Shown here: in pieces, positions 11,851 to 20,330 of the stretch
Numbering within the stretch: the stretch's first letter is position 1
Layout: every line of letters begins with the position of its first letter
DNA from: Sulfuricurvum sp.
GTDB lineage: Bacteria > Campylobacterota > Campylobacteria > Campylobacterales > Sulfurimonadaceae
DNA: 64,000 bases
Direction: 5' to 3'
Assembly (NCBI GenBank): GCA_030696775.1
Contig: JAUYRN010000012.1
Coordinates: 1 to 64,000 of the forward strand
Notes under the pieces: generated by a model
The model's input: the letters and a program-made list of their open reading frames with translations, nothing else
Told to the model about the DNA's origin: nothing
Databases searched by the model: none
Translations under genes and position numbers: made by a program

Positions 11851-13437
11851 TTAACTCTTAAACTCATAAATGCTTGCTTGTAATGAATGAGCGACTTCAA
11901 GAAGTTGACCAGAATCACTTTGAATTTGTTCAGCATTTTTTTGATTTGATTCAGAGACATGACTGATCTGAGAAATCTTGTTAATAATCCATTCTATATT
12001 CTCAACAACCTCAACCGAATCATGATACGCTTTTTGTGCTACTTCAACTGAACGTTCCATTTCTAGAGAAGTTGTTGAAATCTTAATTTCTACTTCATTA
12101 GAGATTCGAGTGAGCTCATTCATATTCGTTGCATTTTTCCCTATTTTATCACTAACATCATTGATAGCCTGAACGATAGTGCTGACGCTGATCTCTATTT
12201 CTGTCAAACTTTTTTGTGTTCTTTCTGCAAGCTTGCGTACTTCATCAGCCACTACCGCAAATCCTCGACCTTGTTCTCCAGCACGTGCAGCTTCAATAGC
12301 AGCGTTAAGAGCAAGTAAGTTTGTTTGATCCGCAATATCTTTAATAACAGATAAAACATTTTTAACTTGTTCAGCATCACTACTCAAAAGAATCAATTGC
12401 GATGACATGCTGTTCTCTGTTTCGATATATCCATCAACTTCAGATACCAAACTTGAAAGTACAACTTTTGCAGAAATAAGCTCTTTATTCGCAATAGAAA
12501 TATTTTGCTGAGTCTTCTCAGAAATAGCAATCGATTCAGACAATATTTCTTTAATCGAATGACTTTTTTTGGTTGTTACTTCTACAATAAGCCGTTCTTC
12601 TTCAACGCCTTTCGATATTTCATGAGTTGCTTCAGTTATAGTAGTTGCAATGGTATTGTTTTGTACTCCCAACACTTTTACTTCATTAACAGTATCTTGT
12701 ACCATTGTAATAAAATTATTAACCGCCATAGCTACTTTAGAAAACTCATCTTTTTTAGTGACTTTGAGACGTTTCGTTAAATCTTTGTCACCACTAACCA
12801 GTTCAGCAATACGATTATGTAATTCTTCAAGAGGGGTCAATACTTCTTTGCCGAAGAAAATATACAAAACAAATACAAAAAGGGTAACAACAATACAAAG
12901 AACTAGCAATAAAATACTTTTTGTTTTTTCAATTGTTTCATCATTTTTTTCAAGAGAAACAACTAAATCCATCACACCTATGACTTCTCCAACTTGGACA
13001 TTTGTATGGCATGCAAGACATTTCGACTCAGCTACAAGAGGCTCTAATAGTCTAATACTATGCTTGCCCTCCGTATTTTCTATAATCTTTGATTGTTTAG
13101 TTTTAAATACATCTTTAACAAGTAATTCATCACTAAATTTTTCATTCAGTCCAAACAAGTCAATGACTTCTTGAGACTTTTGAATTTTTAAATCTTGGAT
13201 TCCGTCAATCTCTTTAGCGTGTTTTGTTGCTTCTTCAACTACTTTTGGATCCCCAGCAAGCATACTCGACGAAAGAGTTTGAAAAATCGATTGACTTAAC
13301 ATATTCAATGAACGTTTTGAAGTTTCATTGGAAAAACTGTTAAATGTTATTGAAAGGTAGCTATAAATAGTACCAAGACCTAAAATACTAAATAATAATA
13401 CGGTGAATATAATTTTGGACCGGACAGAATCAAACAT
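11851..13437 (-). CDS. Membrane chemoreceptor with periplasmic c-haem (CxxCH) sensor domain
   Basis: Methyl-accepting chemotaxis protein of 528 residues. The first membrane segment spans about 8-30. A periplasmic domain (31-172) contains C140-L-A-C143-H144, a c-type haem attachment motif in the context [19 protein letters not shown], as in Tll0287/DUF3365-type haem sensors. The second segment spans about 173-195, followed by a HAMP domain (about 196-250) and the signalling tip [20 protein letters not shown]. Redox or gas sensing is the likely role. The upstream 160 bases end at the left prophage boundary, so its promoter lies in host DNA next to dif. Confidence 0.88.
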   Translation of the reverse strand: MFDSVRSKIIFTVLLFSILGLGTIYSYLSITFNSFSNETSKRSLNMLSQSIFQTLSSSMLAGDPKVVEEATKHAKEIDGIQDLKIQKSQEVIDLFGLNEKFSDELLVKDVFKTKQSKIIENTEGKHSIRLLEPLVAESKCLACHTNVQVGEVIGVMDLVVSLEKNDETIEKTKSILLLVLCIVVTLFVFVLYIFFGKEVLTPLEELHNRIAELVSGDKDLTKRLKVTKKDEFSKVAMAVNNFITMVQDTVNEVKVLGVQNNTIATTITEATHEISKGVEEERLIVEVTTKKSHSIKEILSESIAISEKTQQNISIANKELISAKVVLSSLVSEVDGYIETENSMSSQLILLSSDAEQVKNVLSVIKDIADQTNLLALNAAIEAARAGEQGRGFAVVADEVRKLAERTQKSLTEIEISVSTIVQAINDVSDKIGKNATNMNELTRISNEVEIKISTTSLEMERSVEVAQKAYHDSVEVVENIEWIINKISQISHVSESNQKNAEQIQSDSGQLLEVAHSLQASIYEFKS

Positions 13438-13612
13438 CGAATACCTTTACTAAAAAGAAATTACTCATAATATACATAATATTATAATGAGATTTTGTTG
13501 CAAGTTTGTTGCAAAATAGCTTTATACTGTGAATTCAAATTTTACTGAACTTCTAGTAGTTTTTATCGATTATATTAGATTACTGAGAGCATAGTTAGAA
13601 TACAAATCTATT

Positions 13613-13640
13613 TTTCAACATAATATATAACTTGTTAATC
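13613..13640 (+). other. Left attachment site, dif-like (host XerC arm plus phage XerD arm)
   Basis: 28 bp organised as an 11-bp arm TTTCAACATAA, a 6-bp centre TATATA and an 11-bp arm ACTTGTTAATC. It matches the right site at 24 of 28 positions, with an identical centre. The inner arm departs from the dif consensus, as expected if it came from the phage. Confidence 0.82.
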
Positions 13641-13709
13641 ATATATTTTTTTAAGGTAAGAGGGGATAAAATTCAAATGTTCAAAAAAACTTGCATTTCA
13701 ATTAAACTA

Positions 13710-13733
13710 TTTAAAGGGTTGCACCCCTTTAAA
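13710..13733. other. Strong stem-loop inside the left prophage end
   Basis: A perfect 9-bp stem, TTTAAAGGG paired with CCCTTTAAA, around the six-base loop TTGCAC. It lies between the left attachment site and the first phage gene, in DNA with no other coding potential. It could be the phage packaging hairpin, an origin element or the terminator of the rep transcript. Confidence 0.5.
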
Positions 13734-13799
13734 AGTACATTAATTATACCTAATTTAACCTTTAAAATGCCCTTAAATCCTCTTAAATAAAGACAAAAA

Positions 13800-14045
13800 A
13801 TGAAAATAATATATGGAATTTTATTTTTTATAGCCATAGAAATATTTTTTGAATTACCAGCAATATTGATGTATGAAAAGAATGTATATGGACTAACGGA
13901 ATTAATAATAATAAATCTAATAATGACAATACTAATATATAGAATAGTATATTTTTATATGATGAACTACAAAAATGAGAAAAAGAAAAAAGATTTAGAT
14001 CAATATATTCAAGAGTCACTAAAAAATTATAAAGGCGCAAATTAA
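13800..14045 (+). CDS. Small two-segment membrane protein of the prophage (unknown)
   Basis: An 81-residue protein with two hydrophobic segments (about 3-23 and 33-55) and a lysine-rich tail (KNEKKKKDL). It is the only prophage gene on the plus strand, and its stop overlaps the rep stop tail-to-tail by four bases. It is more AT-rich than the phage core. Position at the edge of an inovirus, outside the structural operon, suggests a cargo gene, for example one for immunity to superinfection or a host effect. No family is recognised and no good ribosome-binding site is visible. Confidence 0.5.
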   Translation: MKIIYGILFFIAIEIFFELPAILMYEKNVYGLTELIIINLIMTILIYRIVYFYMMNYKNEKKKKDLDQYIQESLKNYKGAN

Positions 14046-15280
14046 TAAGTTATCAAAGCCTTATAATCATCAAAACCAAATATTTGAGCGGTGAGAGTAG
14101 GGCATGAATCTATCAAATCACGAGCTACACAAATATTTCTAATTTGTATAAAATGATTTATATCGCATAGATCAACATCGAGAGTATTAAAATATTCTAA
14201 CAAATCCCAATCCGTGTAATCCTCAAAACTCTTTTTAGGTACAAAAGCGCGTCCATAATTGAAAACATAATCAGACAGAGCACCGTTTAAAAATATAGGT
14301 ATAGAGGAATCTTTTAATTTTGTAGATGCTGAAAATTTAGGATAATGTTTAACCCTGCTTGGAACGTGATTATTTGCTTTAGGAAATAAAACATCAAGAT
14401 CAGGGGAACGGCTATATAAAACGTCCTCACATATTCCGTCATCCTCAGTTAAGTAACGATACAAAAAGATTTTTTTATTATAAATGGGGTAGATCGTACC
14501 GTCTTTATATTTAAGAGTTGTCCAAATAAAATCACGAAACTTTTCATTATGTTTTATTTTGCGGTAAACATAGAGCGGTAAAAGCGTTTGAGAGGTCGTA
14601 AAGCGTCGAATGGAGTGTAAAGCGTAATAATACGCCTCCAATGTCATTTTATCCTCCAAGGCATGTTTAAACGTCTTATTTATATATTTCATAATATAAG
14701 CAACAGCACCGCCAGCATTTCCGCTCCATGTATATTTGTAATCCTGTGCAAGCCTAGAAGCACCATCAACCGCAAAATGACGCTTAAACACACGTTTCAC
14801 GGGCAAAATAAAGTTTTTAGGTATAAATATCAATACATGAACATGGGGCGTACCGTCTTTGTGAGGCTCAATTACGCGAATATAAATCATATTATGATTT
14901 ATTGATTTTTTGATATTTTTAAATATCTTCAATCTAAGAAATGAAGCCCAACGGCTAGAAAGATAACGAACCGAATCGCGAACCGTAGAACCGTCATATT
15001 TTTTAGAATTTGAATGAAATTGAGGTGGACACGTTTGTGTTAAAAAAACGGGATAGAGATCGAGCATTTGAGCATATTTAAAAAGACTATTTACACGATT
15101 ATTAACTTCTGCAAAATACTTTTTTGGATTAATATTTGCACCCATAGAGGAATCGAGCAAATTAAAATCATTCTCAAATATATCAATAACGAATTCAGAA
15201 AGGAATTTTTTTTGTTTTATGATCTTATTATCTACATTTTGCAAATCAGAAAGGGAAAGATTATATTTTAAAGCAGACAA
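14042..15280 (-). CDS. HUH-type rolling-circle replication initiator of the inovirus
   Basis: Nicks the double-stranded phage origin and starts rolling-circle replication. The 412 residues show the three HUH motifs in order: motif 1 FLTQTCPP (about 79-86), motif 2 TPHVHVLIF with metal-binding H146 and H148, and motif 3 AYIMKYINK with two candidate catalytic tyrosines (Y195, Y199). This resembles the GPA/phage-replication families rather than Ff pII. It is the last gene of the phage operon, after the secretin, whereas Ff places gene II first. A GC-rich hairpin pair lies immediately upstream. Confidence 0.82.
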   Translation of the reverse strand: MSALKYNLSLSDLQNVDNKIIKQKKFLSEFVIDIFENDFNLLDSSMGANINPKKYFAEVNNRVNSLFKYAQMLDLYPVFLTQTCPPQFHSNSKKYDGSTVRDSVRYLSSRWASFLRLKIFKNIKKSINHNMIYIRVIEPHKDGTPHVHVLIFIPKNFILPVKRVFKRHFAVDGASRLAQDYKYTWSGNAGGAVAYIMKYINKTFKHALEDKMTLEAYYYALHSIRRFTTSQTLLPLYVYRKIKHNEKFRDFIWTTLKYKDGTIYPIYNKKIFLYRYLTEDDGICEDVLYSRSPDLDVLFPKANNHVPSRVKHYPKFSASTKLKDSSIPIFLNGALSDYVFNYGRAFVPKKSFEDYTDWDLLEYFNTLDVDLCDINHFIQIRNICVARDLIDSCPTLTAQIFGFDDYKALITY

Positions 15281-15330
15281 ATGAGTTCCTCATTTTTCGC
15301 GGTGCGAAAGTTTATTAATAATGAATCAAG

Positions 15331-15384
15331 GGGACGCGCTGAACGCGTCCCAGCTCCTAAAATACGTTCGTCGCGCTTAACGCG
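15331..15384. other. Paired hairpins upstream of rep: candidate phage origin
   Basis: Two 13-base elements, CGCGCTGAACGCG (15335-15347) and CGCGCTTAACGCG (15372-15384), differ by one base. Each folds into a CGCG stem with a five-base loop. The first extends to a perfect 8-bp stem GGGACGCG (15331-15351). They occupy the 154-base gap between the secretin and rep genes, the only GC-rich spot in an AT-rich neighbourhood. Origins nicked by HUH proteins typically lie in such hairpins, but a role in packaging or transcription is also possible. Confidence 0.5.
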
Positions 15385-15434
15385 CTCCTCTCTAAATTTT
15401 ATACGCTGTAACTGTTTATTGATTGTATTTAATA

Positions 15435-17024
15435 TCATTTTTTTACTATCTGATCGTTATATAATTTTTGATAATGTCCTAGAGTGCCTAAATCTGTTTG
15501 AAGGGATGAAAGAGTTTTAGAATCGTCGATAATATAAGGAGTAATAACCAAAAGTAAATTATCCTTTTGTGTAATCGTTGATTGATGGGAAAATATCTTA
15601 CCAATGTAAGGAAGTTTAGAAAGAAAGGGAACGCCATCATCCACAAGAGAATCATAACTTTTGACAAAACCGCCCAGTACAATAGTTTCACCGTGATGAA
15701 GTATTGAATCAGTTTTAATCTGCTGTTTAGTTGTAATCGGTTGATTATTAGAATCGAGGACGGGCAATATATTCTCAATTACAGCATCAATCGAAATCGT
15801 TAATTTATCTTTAGAAGCCACAAGAGGTTTAATAGAGAGTGACAAACCAACGTCAGAGCGAGAGAGTGAACTAGTTGTACCAGCTGATCCAGTTGTTGAT
15901 CCAGTTAAAAAAGATAAAGATTTACCAACGACAATTTTTGACTCTTTATTGTTGAGACATAACAAAGACGGATCACTTAAAGTTTTAGATACGCCCTCAC
16001 TTTGAAGAAGATCAAGGGAAGCACCAATTGTAAGGAGCTGTTTAACATTTCCCAGCGAAGAAGTAAGAGAGGATAAAATCATTTCATTAACGGGAGCAAC
16101 AGAAGCACCGCCAACGTTACCAGCAAAAGTAAAGAAGTTAGAAGCACTAACAATTCCACCATCCAAGCCGTATTTTACGCCTATTTTAGAACTCAAATCA
16201 TTATTTAATTCTATGATACGGACTTGCACATATACTTGATATTGTTCGCGGTCTAAATCGGAGATCATAGCGGGAATTTTTACAATCAAATCATTATCGC
16301 CCTGGACAAAAAGAGTATTTGAATCTTGATGTATAGAAATAATAACATTCGATTTATTATTATCTGTAAACATGGATCGAAGAGTTTTAGAGACAGAATC
16401 TGCGGAAGAATTAACCAAGTGAAACGATTTAAAAGACTGATCCTTGATAAATGGTTTTTTATCAATATCATTAATCAAACTTTGAATAATTTTAATATTA
16501 TCCGAAAAATCAGAAACAACCAAAACGCCACTATCAGGAACACCGAAAGCAGAACCCGACGAAGAGAGAAGAGATCGAACACTTTCCAAAATGGGAATTA
16601 CATTTGCATATTTAATATGAATTACTTTTGAACCGTACCCAGCTGATGATCGAGAGCCTAAATAAACATTATCGTACTGACGCAAATCTTTAGAGTTTAT
16701 AACAGAATAATATTTTCCATTATTTACCAAAGCATAATTATTAAGCTCTAAAGCAGATTTTAAAAGAGGAAGTAAATCGCGATTTTTAATATCCATGTTT
16801 GAAAGATAATCAATTGATCCTTCCAGCTTGCCCGATACTAAGATATTTTTACCTAAAGACTTTGAAGCTAAACGTACAAATTCATTCAATGACATACCGT
16901 CCAGTGACGAGAGCAAAGGAGGCGGAGGAAGTAAAGCACCAGTAGAAGGCAAAGGAGATGGAACAATTAAAGGCGAACCAAAAAGAGAAAGAGAAAAGAG
17001 AGATACAAAGATAAATTTAAACAT
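15435..17024 (-). CDS. Phage-encoded secretin (pIV-like outer-membrane channel)
   Basis: Outer-membrane gate for extrusion of the filamentous virion. The 529 residues begin with a signal peptide (MFKFIFVSLFSLSLFG) and a proline-rich linker. Periplasmic N-domains follow, with KVIHIKYANVIPILESVRSL and the repeated FHLVNSSADSVSKTLRSMF. The C-terminal secretin barrel ends with VPFLSKLPYIGKIFSH and LLLVITPYII, hallmarks of the GspD/PilQ/pIV family. The ATG at 17024 has GGAG upstream and follows the zot stop by one base. Many inoviruses borrow a host secretin; this one brings its own. Confidence 0.9.
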   Translation of the reverse strand: MFKFIFVSLFSLSLFGSPLIVPSPLPSTGALLPPPPLLSSLDGMSLNEFVRLASKSLGKNILVSGKLEGSIDYLSNMDIKNRDLLPLLKSALELNNYALVNNGKYYSVINSKDLRQYDNVYLGSRSSAGYGSKVIHIKYANVIPILESVRSLLSSSGSAFGVPDSGVLVVSDFSDNIKIIQSLINDIDKKPFIKDQSFKSFHLVNSSADSVSKTLRSMFTDNNKSNVIISIHQDSNTLFVQGDNDLIVKIPAMISDLDREQYQVYVQVRIIELNNDLSSKIGVKYGLDGGIVSASNFFTFAGNVGGASVAPVNEMILSSLTSSLGNVKQLLTIGASLDLLQSEGVSKTLSDPSLLCLNNKESKIVVGKSLSFLTGSTTGSAGTTSSLSRSDVGLSLSIKPLVASKDKLTISIDAVIENILPVLDSNNQPITTKQQIKTDSILHHGETIVLGGFVKSYDSLVDDGVPFLSKLPYIGKIFSHQSTITQKDNLLLVITPYIIDDSKTLSSLQTDLGTLGHYQKLYNDQIVKK

Positions 17025-17025
17025 T

Positions 17026-18159
17026 TTAAGCTCCAGTAGTTTTAATAACATCACCCGCACTATTAAAATTTGATTTAGGTGATTTTTGAGCATTTACGGG
17101 GATCGTCCACATTGAAAAGATAGACATATCTGAAGAAGGAATTGAAAATAAACTATCTTTATAAGTAGTGCTAAATATACGAAGATCAGAACTCACAAGA
17201 AGTTTTGCATTTGTCAAATTTAAAGCTTCCTCAAAATACAATTTAGGAATATAATTTGTTACAAAGGCAGGATCAACACGAGAACAATTAACAGCATCAC
17301 AGCGAACACGAAGAAGCATAACGGAAGCCACAGAAGCTTTAAGAGGCTCAACAATGGGATCATTAGGATTAATTACAGCAGGAGCAGGAACAGAGGAAGG
17401 GGCTAGTTTGTCCTCCATTCTACCCATGAATAAATAAACCATTAAAAGAATGAATGCAACAGCACCGCCCATAATAGCAATATATTTGTATAAAACTTTT
17501 TTTGGTTTATGAAGATCACCCGATTTGTAAAGCTCGAAAATATCATTAGAGGCGGTTATCTTATCGGAAGAATATCTATTATCTTTTGTGTAGGTATCAG
17601 TACCGTAAAAATAATATCGAAACGAATTATTTGATAATGCTTTGGATTTAGGTTGAGCATCAATAAACTCTTCTGAATGAGCTTTATAATCGGAGTGCAT
17701 GAGAGATGGACGGTGAATAATAAATACTAAATCTAATCCTAAATGACCGTGATAACCATTAAGCCATACAAGAGCCGGATCGCTTTTTTTTGTATAAAAT
17801 CTGTACGCCTCATCAACAACAATTAAAGCAGGTGAAATTTTATGGTATCGAGCATAACGAAGAAGATCATCATCCGATTTGTCAGCTTTGGCCATTTCGT
17901 GTAATTTTAAAATATGGGGATAAAAGGTATTCCAATCTAAATACAGAGCTTCTTTAGTAATTACTTCCTCATCCGTAATTATCGGATTATTAGAAAGTAT
18001 TTCATTAACAAGATCATATTTAAAACCGCCGATATTTGTATATAAAAATCTATGCTTTGAATAATCTTTAGAAGTAAATTTTATGAAGGTTTCGTTAATC
18101 TGCCAAACGGCACGATATGATTTACCCGAACGAGGCAAACCAGTTAAAATCGTAATCAT
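17026..18159 (-). CDS. zot: Zot/pI-type assembly ATPase
   Basis: Inner-membrane ATPase that drives assembly and extrusion of filamentous phage. The 377 residues begin with Walker A GLPRSGKS (7-14) and contain Walker B ALIVVDEAYRFY (111-122). A single membrane segment (about 226-246, IAIMGGAVAFILLMVYLFMG) leads to a periplasmic tail that would meet the secretin. This is the marker gene of inoviruses. It overlaps the pVI-like gene by four bases (ATGA) and is followed directly by the secretin. Confidence 0.95.
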   Translation of the reverse strand: MITILTGLPRSGKSYRAVWQINETFIKFTSKDYSKHRFLYTNIGGFKYDLVNEILSNNPIITDEEVITKEALYLDWNTFYPHILKLHEMAKADKSDDDLLRYARYHKISPALIVVDEAYRFYTKKSDPALVWLNGYHGHLGLDLVFIIHRPSLMHSDYKAHSEEFIDAQPKSKALSNNSFRYYFYGTDTYTKDNRYSSDKITASNDIFELYKSGDLHKPKKVLYKYIAIMGGAVAFILLMVYLFMGRMEDKLAPSSVPAPAVINPNDPIVEPLKASVASVMLLRVRCDAVNCSRVDPAFVTNYIPKLYFEEALNLTNAKLLVSSDLRIFSTTYKDSLFSIPSSDMSIFSMWTIPVNAQKSPKSNFNSAGDVIKTTGA

Positions 18160-18431
18160 GTCGAACGAACAAACGCTAAGACTTGTTTAACGCCAAAGCC
18201 AGCAATAATAATAGTGATATAAAGGCTAATAGCTTGCAATAAACCAAGATAGGAAGCCAAAACAAAAATAGAATTTGACACCATATAAGGACGAACCATA
18301 TCAAACATAAAATCCAATGCTGTCAAAACTAAAGAAGTGAATATAGCAAAAATCATCATTTTTAAAACAAAAGGATGTTTAACAAGAAAAGCAAAAGCAG
18401 ACGTTAGAGCAGTCCAAATTAAAGCGGGCAT
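18156..18431 (-). CDS. pVI-like minor coat protein (DUF2523-like)
   Basis: A 91-residue protein with three hydrophobic segments (about 5-17, 24-44 and 55-83), typical in size and topology of the inovirus protein encoded between pIII and Zot. In other phages it caps the adsorption end of the virion together with pIII. Its position, three bases after the pIII-like gene and overlapping zot by four, supports the assignment more than sequence alone does. Confidence 0.78.
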   Translation of the reverse strand: MPALIWTALTSAFAFLVKHPFVLKMMIFAIFTSLVLTALDFMFDMVRPYMVSNSIFVLASYLGLLQAISLYITIIIAGFGVKQVLAFVRST

Positions 18432-18434
18432 TTT

Positions 18435-19982
18435 TTAAACTCCTGATAATACGGTGATTAAACCGAGTAAAGCACCAATAAACAAAAACAAGCCCTTAAT
18501 CATGTCGATAGGCAATTGATTAATCATTGCTTGATCCAAAATAACAAAGTGACGACCATAGAGAGTAAAACCATAAGATTGAATGCCAGCACCACCACCG
18601 AGAGAATTAAGATTAAGGGGATCAGTCAAAATAAAACCATTAAATGATCCCGAAACGTCAGATTTTAAAGTATTAAAAGTGCTTGATCCGTCATCACTAG
18701 GAACATTAGAGAATCCGTCACCACTAAATAAAGATTTTATATCACCCAATAAAGTTGCAGTAACACCCGTATTCGTTTTAATAGAACCCAAAACGGCACT
18801 ATAATCGGGAGAAGTTCCAGTTGTGCCAGTTGTGCCAGTTGTATCCGTTCCCGAAGAACCACCACCCGAAGAAATAACACTTCCACCGTTAGAACCCGAA
18901 ACAGTCGGTGCATTTGCTTGAGTAGTTGTCGTCGCGGTTGTAGTGCCATCAACGTTTTGAGAAATTGTAAAAACAGAAGTAACGGAAGTGGTAACAGGGA
19001 CGGCAGAAGTTGAAGTCGGGGACTGTGTAACAGAAGTTGCTTTTTTAGTAGTGTAATCGTAAGTTGTTACACGAACGCCAGCCGTTGAAATAGGAGCATT
19101 TAAAGCCCCCGTATCTTTATTAACATTAGATGGGACAGCCATAGAAGCTTTGACAGTATCAGGAATAAAAACGTTTTGTGTAACTTTCCCGCTAGTTATA
19201 TCGGTTTTAGTTACATTCGTACCCGCAACAGTTCCAGTTGAACCGCCCGAAGTTGTCAAAGAGACTTTTATACGATCTGATCCATTAGTAACATCGGTTG
19301 CGGGTTGAGTAGACCAATCAAATAAATTGACACCTGAGGCAACAAGAGAACCGACACCAGCAACAGCGGCAAGAGTTCCGACAGTAACAACACCAACAGG
19401 AGTTGCAGCCAAAGCAACAGAAGCAAGAGCACCGCCAGCACCGAAAGTAACACCACCAACCGAAAGCATAGCACCGACAACAGCAAGAGGATCTTGAAAC
19501 ATTTTTGACAGAGCCTCACCCGCACCATTACAAGAACCATCAGCAAAATAATATCCGCCCGCAGAATCACAACCCGCTGGATCATCATTAAAATCATTCA
19601 TAGGATCAGGAAGAGGCGCACCAATAGCGGGATCAATAGGAGAGCAGTAGCCAGTAATATTTGACTGTCCAGCGGGACAAGAATCAGGTTTGCAAAAATT
19701 ACCATTCGACATGCCAAATTCAGAAGAACCAGCGGGACAAATATCGACAATTTCACAAACGTAATAAGTAGCGATACAAGTATCCGATCCAGTATAATAA
19801 GGCCAATTAAATTGTTCACAACCCGTCCAGCCCTCGGGATTAGCAACAGAACACGGAAGAGGATAATTATAATTTCCGCCCGCATCTTCACTATAAGAAT
19901 TAGTAATTACAATTCTTTCGCCCGAATATGCAAACGAAGAAGAAGCAAAAAGAAAAGATGCAAGAATTAAAGATTTGTACAT
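18435..19982 (-). CDS. pIII-like adsorption (minor coat) protein
   Basis: Receptor-binding and release protein at the virion tip. The 515 residues have a signal peptide (1-18), a cysteine-rich N-terminal domain (about 45-155, repeated C-P-A-G motifs such as CPAGSSEFG and CPAGQSNITG), a long alanine-valine-glycine hydrophobic stretch (about 166-215), a serine-threonine-rich linker (about 230-390) and one C-terminal membrane anchor (about 494-515). This layout and the place in the operon match pIII. Pilus binding is known for the family, but the receptor here is unknown. Confidence 0.85.
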   Translation of the reverse strand: MYKSLILASFLFASSSFAYSGERIVITNSYSEDAGGNYNYPLPCSVANPEGWTGCEQFNWPYYTGSDTCIATYYVCEIVDICPAGSSEFGMSNGNFCKPDSCPAGQSNITGYCSPIDPAIGAPLPDPMNDFNDDPAGCDSAGGYYFADGSCNGAGEALSKMFQDPLAVVGAMLSVGGVTFGAGGALASVALAATPVGVVTVGTLAAVAGVGSLVASGVNLFDWSTQPATDVTNGSDRIKVSLTTSGGSTGTVAGTNVTKTDITSGKVTQNVFIPDTVKASMAVPSNVNKDTGALNAPISTAGVRVTTYDYTTKKATSVTQSPTSTSAVPVTTSVTSVFTISQNVDGTTTATTTTQANAPTVSGSNGGSVISSGGGSSGTDTTGTTGTTGTSPDYSAVLGSIKTNTGVTATLLGDIKSLFSGDGFSNVPSDDGSSTFNTLKSDVSGSFNGFILTDPLNLNSLGGGAGIQSYGFTLYGRHFVILDQAMINQLPIDMIKGLFLFIGALLGLITVLSGV

Positions 19983-19984
19983 TT

Positions 19985-20074
19985 TTAAAGCCTTGATAAT
20001 CGAATAAAACCACTAATTAAAGCATAGACACAAACACAAAAAACGATAAAAAGTAAAATAAAAATAAGCTCCAT
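19985..20074 (-). CDS. 29-residue single-span membrane protein, pVII/pIX-like
   Basis: The ATG overlaps the stop of the preceding gene as TAATG, and the frame ends three bases before the pIII-like start. The peptide MELIFILLFIVFCVCVYALI followed by SGFIRLSRL is one hydrophobic helix with a basic tail. Size (29 residues) and position match the pVII and pIX tip proteins of Ff phage (33 and 32 residues). Identification rests on size, topology and context. Confidence 0.65.
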   Translation of the reverse strand: MELIFILLFIVFCVCVYALISGFIRLSRL

Positions 20075-20202
20075 TATTTACCCTTTAAAGCGGTTACACC
20101 GACAGACAAAAGAAAAAACAATACAGCCATAGAAGCAGGAAGCGAAAAAAAGAAATTTTCAGCATTATTTGTTAAAAAACCAAAATTTAAAAAAGTAGAC
20201 AT
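20074..20202 (-). CDS. 42-residue coat-like membrane protein, copy B
   Basis: It starts within the stop of copy A (TAATG) and ends within the start of the 29-residue gene. It encodes MSTFLNFGFLTNNAENFFFS then LPASMAVLFFLLSVGVTALKGK. There is one membrane helix, an acidic or neutral N terminus and a basic C-terminal GK, without a separate signal peptide. It shares FFFSLPAS-A-LFF and the VT--G+ end with copy A, so the two are tandem paralogues. A minor or alternative coat role is likely. Confidence 0.65.
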   Translation of the reverse strand: MSTFLNFGFLTNNAENFFFSLPASMAVLFFLLSVGVTALKGK

Positions 20203-20330
20203 TATCTACCTCGAAACATAGTAACGCCAGTTGTGACGATAAAAAACAAAATAGCCAAAGATGCAGGAAGCGAAAAAAAGAAATCAAAAGAAGGATCACC
20301 AGTTACGCGAAAAGTTAAAAAAGTATTCAT
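20202..20330 (-). CDS. 42-residue coat-like membrane protein, copy A
   Basis: It overlaps the preceding 61-residue gene by four bases (ATGA) and copy B by one base (TAATG), implying translational coupling. The product MNTFLTFRVTGDPSFDFFFS then LPASLAILFFIVTTGVTMFRGR has one membrane helix and a basic end (FRGR). It aligns without gaps to copy B. The length equals that of the predicted mature major coat protein, which suggests it packs in the same helical array or at a virion end. Confidence 0.65.
   Translation of the reverse strand: MNTFLTFRVTGDPSFDFFFSLPASLAILFFIVTTGVTMFRGR

Noticed and set aside
15435-17024. Secretin as part of a host type II secretion or type IV pilus system
   Set aside because: No other secretion genes are near; it lies one base after zot inside the phage operon, between the attachment sites.
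19268-19597. Leucine/valine-rich minus-strand frame of 109 codons
   Set aside because: It is a shifted reading of the alanine-valine-glycine stretch of the pIII-like gene, not a membrane protein.
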